In this document: positions 47,201 through 51,743 of the stretch, piece by piece
Layout: the number at the start of each line of letters is the position of its first letter
How positions within the stretch are numbered: position 1 is the stretch's first letter
The notes under the pieces: model-generated
Told to the model about the DNA's origin: nothing
Database searches by the model: none
What the model saw: only the letters and a program-made list of their open reading frames with translations
DNA from: JBCCGE01 sp039029455
Lineage (GTDB): Bacteria > Pseudomonadota > Gammaproteobacteria > Arenicellales > Poriferihabitantaceae
DNA: 51,743 nt
Assembly (NCBI GenBank): GCA_039029455.1
Contig: JBCCGE010000013.1
Coordinates: 1-51,743, forward strand
Direction: 5' to 3'
Position numbers and translations under genes: made by a program

Positions 47201-50200
47201 TGTGTCCTATACATATCATCAGTCTGGAGCCATTCATACTGAGACTGCGGACCCGGGTCATCCAAAAGCAGTTGTTAAGACGATCCACTATGACGATTAC
47301 GGTAATCCGACGTCTACCGAAATTTCAGCTGCTGATATCAGCAGCCGTACAAATACTGTCCAATACACCAGCGACGGGCGCTTCCCCGAATTACTTGTAA
47401 ATCCGCTCGGCCACGCCGCTTCTTTGAAAACTGATGGTCGATTTGGTGTGGTTACTGAGAAAACTGACGTTAACAATATCAGGACGCTGCGCATACATGA
47501 TTCGTTTGGAAGCTTGAAACGCGAAGTTACCAAGCGTCAGCTGGATGAGGAGAAGGATAACGACACTGCAACTATCGTGAAATGGTGCGGTTCCTCAGAG
47601 AATTGTCCGTCCAACGCGGTATATCTCGTTAGTGCGGTCAAAAAAGACGAAAAAGAATCGCCTGAAACCGTCTATTTCGACATGCTCGCACGCGAAATCA
47701 AAAAGTCTACACTGGGGTTCGACGGAACTGCCGTTCTTCAAACCACCCAGTTCGATGCCTTAGGTCGAAAATCTGAGGAGTCGCGTTTGTACTATGCTTA
47801 CCTTGAGGAAGAAGCCGGTGGTTACTCGATACCTAAAGTAAAGTACGGATATGGTTCGCTCGGCAGAAAGAAGTACGTTGAAAACCCTGATGGATCCCGA
47901 GTCCGCTATAGCTATGATGGTCTGAAAACTACATCGACGAATGCGCTGTTGCAGACCCAGACGACAATAAAAAACGGACATGGGGACGTCATATTTGTCA
48001 CCGATGCGGAAGGGAATTTGACCAGTTATACCCATGATGCTGCGGGTCGTCTTCTGACGACAACTGATCCTCACGGAAATCAGATCGTCAACAAATACGA
48101 TGATCGCGGCTTTAAACAGTACCAGGATGACCCCGACATGGGACGCTGGCACTATGCCTACAACTCGATTGGTGAGCTTGTATCGCAGACGGACGCAAAT
48201 GGTCAGGTTTTCAGTTATCGCTATGACGTTTTGGGTCGTAAAACAAAAGAGATCGCTGATAATGTCTCTGGGTTTTCGGCCGGTACGGTGCTCAACGAAT
48301 GGGTATTCGACACTGCGTCCAATGGGATCGGTAGGCTTGCGCAGGCGATCAGCCACGAGGGGTATGTCCGAGACCATGAATATGATGATTTAGGTCGTCA
48401 AATATCTGTTACGGAGACTATTGACGGTGAATCTTATCGGACTGGTATGTTTTATAAAGGCGCGACTGATGAGATTGACGGCATTGCGTATCCCAACGGA
48501 TTCCTGGTACGAACGATTTACAATGACCAGGGGTATGAAGAGGAACTGCGAGCGGCTGGGTTAGATGAATATGAGTTGTATCTTGAACTGGTTGAAGTTG
48601 CCAAGGAAAAGTATGAGGAAGCCAACTCATATTACGAAGCCAACGAACCTCGTCGAAAGGTATTAGTTGAACAGTACGAAGATGAGACAGCAGGAGCGAG
48701 TGGGCTGGAATCCGATGCACAACACTGGGCGGCAGAATACTCCAGGCTTGCACAACGGCAAAATTATCATGCTGCAAGGGCCAACAGCTTCGCTGTTCGT
48801 CACAAAACTGCGTTAAGTAAGTATATCCATCTGGTTAATACGATGAATGCAGCGGCTGCAGAATACAACGCTGCAGCAGAAAGAGGTGATCAAGCGGCAA
48901 TGGATGCAGCTGATCAGAAATACAAAGCTTATGATGCATCACAGAAAGCTCAGGAAAGATTGGTAGGCAAGATAGCGGAGGATCATGCCAGGGAAGTTGC
49001 AAAAGCAAATGAGCTGAATGGCCCAGTTTCATCTGCTTTGAATGGACTGAATCGGGCCAATGCTGCAATTGAGGCAATGAACAACGAGGTAGGTCCTTTG
49101 GCTGACCAGATTAATGAGATTCAGCGCAATTACGAAGAGAACATGGAGGATTTTGAGGACGCGCAGGATGATGCTGAGGTGGCTCTCGAAGCATACGAAA
49201 AAGCGTCAATCGTCCATTGGCAGGCAGAGTCATATACTGCAAGTGGTGAAGTTGATCGATTTCGGCAAGGCAACAATGTCGTAACATCCATCACGTACGA
49301 CCAAAATACGGGGCAAATTCTAACCATTCAGGCTGACGCGCAGTATTCGGAAGACGTTCAAACTCTGGTTGCAAACCGAGAGTCCGATGCGGGCCTGCAA
49401 TTTGCCGAGAGTACGCTCAGTAGACTCGAATCAGAAAAAAATAGCCATCAGGGGCATTACATTTCCAGCCTGACCGATCTCGAGGACAAAAGAGGAGCGG
49501 TGCATACTGCGACTCAGGAGCTTTCTCAACAGACAGTCGGGGAGTATTGGCATCGGATATATGAGAGAAAGTTGGTGGGCGCAAATCTGGATATGGAAAT
49601 GGCCAGCGCGGAGCTTGAGCTGAACAGCGATATTTCCACGATTTATGCTGAAACAACAAACTCTCTGTCAGCCATAGTCGCCTATGCAAAGGCGAAACGG
49701 AATGAAGCGGTTGATAAGATATCTTCAGATCAGAGTTTGCTGGACCAATTCGAGGAGCTGACGGGCCTTGACTTTGAGGGCGGCGCCAAATCTCTTGAGA
49801 TAATACCTAACAGTATTGATCCTGAAATTTACTACTATCTAATTGGAGATGTTGAGTTGGAGGTAGAGACTAATCAACTTCTTGAGTCTCACTACTCCAG
49901 ACTCGATCAAGCGTATCGAGATACGACGGATGCCGTAGACCTCATATATGAAGAGTACGATTCGTATATCGGTGAGAATGAATGGAAATATGACTATTAC
50001 GTAGATAGATACAATCAGGCTCTTGCAAATATACAAACATACAAAAGTCAGGCAAGTTCTTATCTATCCCAGTACAACAGTAAGACGAGCCAGGTCAACA
50101 ATCTCAAATCGAAATATGATCAGAATAAAGACTATCGACAGCGTTTCGAATACAAAGCGCATCTTGATCTGTCTAACCACTATCATTTCGCACGTATTGG

Positions 50201-51743
50201 AGACACTTACCGCGCAAATGCATATCTGAAACGGTCTCGCGATTACACCGCGCAGGCGAATCGATATCGGTCCATCGAAAACTCTTATTACTCGCAGTGG
50301 CAGACAGCTAAGACTCAGCAACAACAGCTATGGAGTTCGTATTCCACAGCTAATGCGAATGTGAGTGGCGCAAAAAGCACTCGTGACTGGGCAAACTGGG
50401 CTACAGGCTTTTTTCCTGCCTTTGACTCAATGGAAGATCAGCAGGAATATTTAAAAACACTGGCAAACTACGACATCCAGGCTGATGAGGCCGCTATGGC
50501 GATACGAGAGACTGAGCGTATGGTTCGGCACGTCAAGCTCTCAAATGGCAGTAAGACGATTCAGCACCAGGGTTTTATTTTCGATTCTCTTGGAAACCTT
50601 AAATACAGAGATGACTATGTCTCAAATATCAGTGAATCGTTTTTCTACGATGAGCTCAACCGCCTGACCAACAGCTCACTTACAGGAGAGTCCACAAGCC
50701 TGTATCAGTTGGCAGGGTTGGATTCAGTTACTTATGGATATGATGCGCTGGGAAACATAAGCAATCGATCAGACGTTGGAACCTATGAATATGCTGGTGA
50801 CAGCGTAGGTATTCATGCCGTTTCATCGATTTCGGGTATTCTGAACACCAGCTACACCTACGACAAAAACGGTAACATGCTAACTGGCGATGGTCGAAGC
50901 ATAACACCGGGTTGGCACAATAAGCCTGTGCATATCACCAAGAATGGGGCGAGTGTATCAATGGACTACGGACCTGAGAGACAGCTATTCAGACAATTTC
51001 ACAACAATATCTCTGGTCAGGTTGAGACGATTACCTTGGGAAGTATCTATGAAAAGCTGACCAAGACAGAATCTACCGGTACTTCTGTTGAGCACAAGTA
51101 CCATATTCCAATCAGAGGCGGGGTTATAGGCGTAGTCACAAAGACCGACTCCAATATCCGGACAAACTATATCCACCGAGACTACTTGGACTCAGTAGTC
51201 GCGATTACGGATGAAACCGGTTTGATGCAAGATCGTTTTCATTATGATCCGTTCGGAAAACGCCGAACCGCAATTCTGATTGGCGATAATGCGTCGGATG
51301 TTTTATCCAAAAATACCATCTGGCGGGGCTATACTGGGCATCGCGAGATGGCGGGTGTCGACCTCATTCATATGGGAGGGCGAGTCTATGACGCCAACAT
51401 TGGTCGTTTTATCTCTGCTGACCCGCATATTCAGTCGCCACTGAACCAGCAGAGCTTTAATAGGTACAGTTATGTGCTGAACAATCCTTTTGCTTTCACC
51501 GATCCAAGTGGATATTTCTTTAGTAAGATAAAAAATCTGTTTAAGAAGGTCGGAAGTATCTTCAAGAAAGCTATCCGAATCGTCAAGAAAGTGGTGAAGA
51601 AGGTCACAAAGTTCATCAGAAAACACTTGAGAACGATTGCGGCGATTTCGATTGCAGTATTTGTACCGCCAGCGCTGGCAGCAGTTGGTAAGCTATCTGC
51701 AGTCGCGATAGGGGCATTAACGGGTGCGGCATCTGGCTTTGTG
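44259..51743 (+). CDS. Giant SpvB/FG-GAP/RHS-repeat protein, 3' end outside window
   Basis: 2495 residues and still open at the window edge. AAGGAG lies 6 bases before the ATG. A signal peptide-like start (LNFLLVSFFCSLSLHAG) is followed by an SpvB domain (IPIEMPPGIRGLNPEVSLNY, GNGLLGIGG), seven DxDxDG-type repeats at about 60-residue spacing (residues about 357-730), then YD repeats from about residue 940 (YDDYGNPTSTEI, YDGLKTTSTNA, YTHDAAGRLLTTTDPHGN). Two long helical inserts interrupt the shell. The RHS core end is clear (GRFISADPH, NRYSYVLNNPFAFTDPSGY). A variable C-terminus starts at about residue 2420. This resembles TcB/TcC-type or polymorphic-toxin proteins. Confidence 0.9.
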   Translation, partial: MFLMLSIFRKRIQLNFLLVSFFCSLSLHAGETLVGATGAKLEATPDGQAAFSIPIEMPPGIRGLNPEVSLNYHSGAGNGLLGIGGSLSANSAITRCPATLAQEGVSRGVQHDDLDQFCLGGEKLVLVSGTHGQIGAVYHTEIETFQRIEVTHATQLPNGTVSPLSFKVSNPSQGFAVYGEDNRSRIQNNATHAMSAWLVSELQDSFGNSIEYDYKTTSKVGPGGQTFTETVIDSILYGGNRVTGLAHHLAVNFTYENRVDERFSFSNGAGFKQSKILKTISTLAGGEVVREYSIEYESSFASDQLRMRSIQECSGEGDCYPSTEFRWHNPDYRMYRSETLPFSFLDDNGELKGIFIDINGDGRSDWVEAYRDEMGIDHLSTVLNLSDGWHDDFAYSAPAPLTLNRSGSNSLTMGETADLDGDGLMDWVSSVEIDGQLFSESWINTGDGWLSSPSFSLPGPLALIENGQGSPAGELVDLNGDHLVDFVQSVRRVDGSVANKTWINTRSGWASAQNLQLPDIHFVHDAEVGRDGIVGGVFLDVNGDGLGDWINAHTNSSGDQVRQTWLNNGNGWVLDSAFRPPAILTDYSGGGSKPLGGFVDLNSDSLPDLIYSAYNMDSNQLYRAAWLNTGRRFVRASDLDPPIAITQFSDSKRDQLGVFTDLNADGLVDLMIAHESVSGAHQDQSYLNTGSGWEPMSFQKSTAGVYFPLTRIRAGGDSKVVSLFVDINADGTTDQVSHSEVRIKTSDLRDFALHEHIVETKNAFGFVSRAVFEPASTPEVYEKGSEAEYPHIDLPLTSPILTRIEVSDGIGGMLGSTHRYGNYRSDAAGRGSLGFGWKEIIDDFNGHTVRSEYSQKFPFVGRLENSKQFLANGTLINHTIQLDEEKVLNQGKTFFPFVQNQSVSIYELDGQLVTKADTTREYDSFGRMTFQSDEIDDGASLFTTGVITTYHPDDTGQWILGKTKDVTTTRTAPSVPAQTRVVSYTYHQSGAIHTETADPGHPKAVVKTIHYDDYGNPTSTEISAADISSRTNTVQYTSDGRFPELLVNPLGHAASLKTDGRFGVVTEKTDVNNIRTLRIHDSFGSLKREVTKRQLDEEKDNDTATIVKWCGSSENCPSNAVYLVSAVKKDEKESPETVYFDMLAREIKKSTLGFDGTAVLQTTQFDALGRKSEESRLYYAYLEEEAGGYSIPKVKYGYGSLGRKKYVENPDGSRVRYSYDGLKTTSTNALLQTQTTIKNGHGDVIFVTDAEGNLTSYTHDAAGRLLTTTDPHGNQIVNKYDDRGFKQYQDDPDMGRWHYAYNSIGELVSQTDANGQVFSYRYDVLGRKTKEIADNVSGFSAGTVLNEWVFDTASNGIGRLAQAISHEGYVRDHEYDDLGRQISVTETIDGESYRTGMFYKGATDEIDGIAYPNGFLVRTIYNDQGYEEELRAAGLDEYELYLELVEVAKEKYEEANSYYEANEPRRKVLVEQYEDETAGASGLESDAQHWAAEYSRLAQRQNYHAARANSFAVRHKTALSKYIHLVNTMNAAAAEYNAAAERGDQAAMDAADQKYKAYDASQKAQERLVGKIAEDHAREVAKANELNGPVSSALNGLNRANAAIEAMNNEVGPLADQINEIQRNYEENMEDFEDAQDDAEVALEAYEKASIVHWQAESYTASGEVDRFRQGNNVVTSITYDQNTGQILTIQADAQYSEDVQTLVANRESDAGLQFAESTLSRLESEKNSHQGHYISSLTDLEDKRGAVHTATQELSQQTVGEYWHRIYERKLVGANLDMEMASAELELNSDISTIYAETTNSLSAIVAYAKAKRNEAVDKISSDQSLLDQFEELTGLDFEGGAKSLEIIPNSIDPEIYYYLIGDVELEVETNQLLESHYSRLDQAYRDTTDAVDLIYEEYDSYIGENEWKYDYYVDRYNQALANIQTYKSQASSYLSQYNSKTSQVNNLKSKYDQNKDYRQRFEYKAHLDLSNHYHFARIGDTYRANAYLKRSRDYTAQANRYRSIENSYYSQWQTAKTQQQQLWSSYSTANANVSGAKSTRDWANWATGFFPAFDSMEDQQEYLKTLANYDIQADEAAMAIRETERMVRHVKLSNGSKTIQHQGFIFDSLGNLKYRDDYVSNISESFFYDELNRLTNSSLTGESTSLYQLAGLDSVTYGYDALGNISNRSDVGTYEYAGDSVGIHAVSSISGILNTSYTYDKNGNMLTGDGRSITPGWHNKPVHITKNGASVSMDYGPERQLFRQFHNNISGQVETITLGSIYEKLTKTESTGTSVEHKYHIPIRGGVIGVVTKTDSNIRTNYIHRDYLDSVVAITDETGLMQDRFHYDPFGKRRTAILIGDNASDVLSKNTIWRGYTGHREMAGVDLIHMGGRVYDANIGRFISADPHIQSPLNQQSFNRYSYVLNNPFAFTDPSGYFFSKIKNLFKKVGSIFKKAIRIVKKVVKKVTKFIRKHLRTIAAISIAVFVPPALAAVGKLSAVAIGALTGAASGFV
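45327..46463 (+). repeat. Seven FG-GAP/VCBS-type repeats inside the RHS gene
   Basis: Motifs DINGDGRSD, DLDGDGLMD, DLNGDHLVD, DVNGDGLGD, DLNSDSLPD, DLNADGLVD and DINADGTTD begin at 45327, 45510, 45687, 45876, 46056, 46239 and 46434, a period of 177-195 bases. Between them come conserved TWLNNGNGW-type strands. This is the pattern of a seven-bladed propeller with calcium-binding loops. Confidence 0.85.
48552..49211 (+). other. Helical insert 1 in the RHS shell
   Basis: About 220 residues (1432-1651), rich in Ala, Glu, Gln and Tyr, nearly free of Pro and Gly, with heptad-like stretches such as LELVEVAKEKYEEANSYYEA and NEIQRNYEENMEDFEDAQDD. It sits after YNDQGYEEELR and before VHWQAESYTASGEVDRF, positions that are adjacent in ordinary RHS proteins. 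Confidence 0.8.
49338..50520 (+). other. Helical insert 2 in the RHS shell
   Basis: About 395 residues (1694-2087), Tyr-, Ser- and Gln-rich, with coiled-coil-like runs such as YNQALANIQTYKSQASSYLS and TYRANAYLKRSRDYTAQANR. It begins right after the YD-type segment YDQNTGQILTIQA and ends before KTIQHQGFIFDSLGNLKYRD, where a normal RHS protein would have a few residues. Confidence 0.8.

Overview
The window reads as a chromosomal segment of a free-living, probably marine gammaproteobacterium. The main reason is a complete Na+-translocating NADH:quinone reductase (Nqr) operon with both maturation factors, a respiratory system typical of marine and halophilic Gammaproteobacteria. A secreted-protein remnant also ends in the tail NMSMVCL after a CFPVK motif, a style I associate with gammaproteobacterial exported proteins. 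The organism assignment is inference. I saw no rRNA, tRNA or CRISPR array.

Layout. 1-1104: a 5'-truncated IS1380-type transposase with a terminator-like hairpin behind it. 1221-2940: a divergent pair of exported proteins, an SGNH hydrolase and an unknown. 3122-17117: a catabolic and transport region of small, tightly spaced operons. It holds a ThDP enzyme, two EamA exporters, a CocE/NonD hydrolase, a double GFA-domain protein, a class II aldolase, a DUF1330 protein, an amidase, an ornithine-cyclodeaminase-like protein, a kynurenine-formamidase-like hydrolase, a redoxin, an AhpD-like protein and a divergent GTP cyclohydrolase II. 17124-23759: two MFS transporters, a decayed exported protein beside an isolated LuxR-type HTH, a GGCT-like protein, a DUF429 protein and a CBS-domain protein.

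23792-31280: the Nqr operon on the minus strand, transcribed apbE-nqrM-nqrA-B-C-D-E-F, so the maturation genes come first rather than last. 32325-42278: a complete glycerol regulon on the plus strand. Binding protein (glpV), DeoR repressor (glpR), two ATPases (glpS, glpT), two permeases (glpP, glpQ), a small membrane subunit (glpU), glycerol-3-phosphate dehydrogenase (glpD) and glycerol kinase (glpK) are packed with overlaps. The binding protein gene has a candidate GlpR operator and promoter, and a hairpin separates it from glpR. Glycerol is imported by the ABC system, phosphorylated by GlpK and oxidised by GlpD to dihydroxyacetone phosphate.

42279-51743: an AT-richer stretch with no convincing gene for 1.2 kb, then a 41-residue frame, a membrane-anchored unknown protein, and a giant SpvB/FG-GAP/RHS protein of at least 2495 residues that runs off the window. 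It is the most unusual object here. Its YD-repeat region is interrupted by two long alpha-helical, coiled-coil-like inserts of about 220 and 395 residues, placed at the two junctions flanking one YD repeat. A second notable point is in the glycerol transporter: both motif losses in the GlpS/GlpT ATPase pair fall in the same composite ATP site, which predicts an asymmetric ABC transporter.
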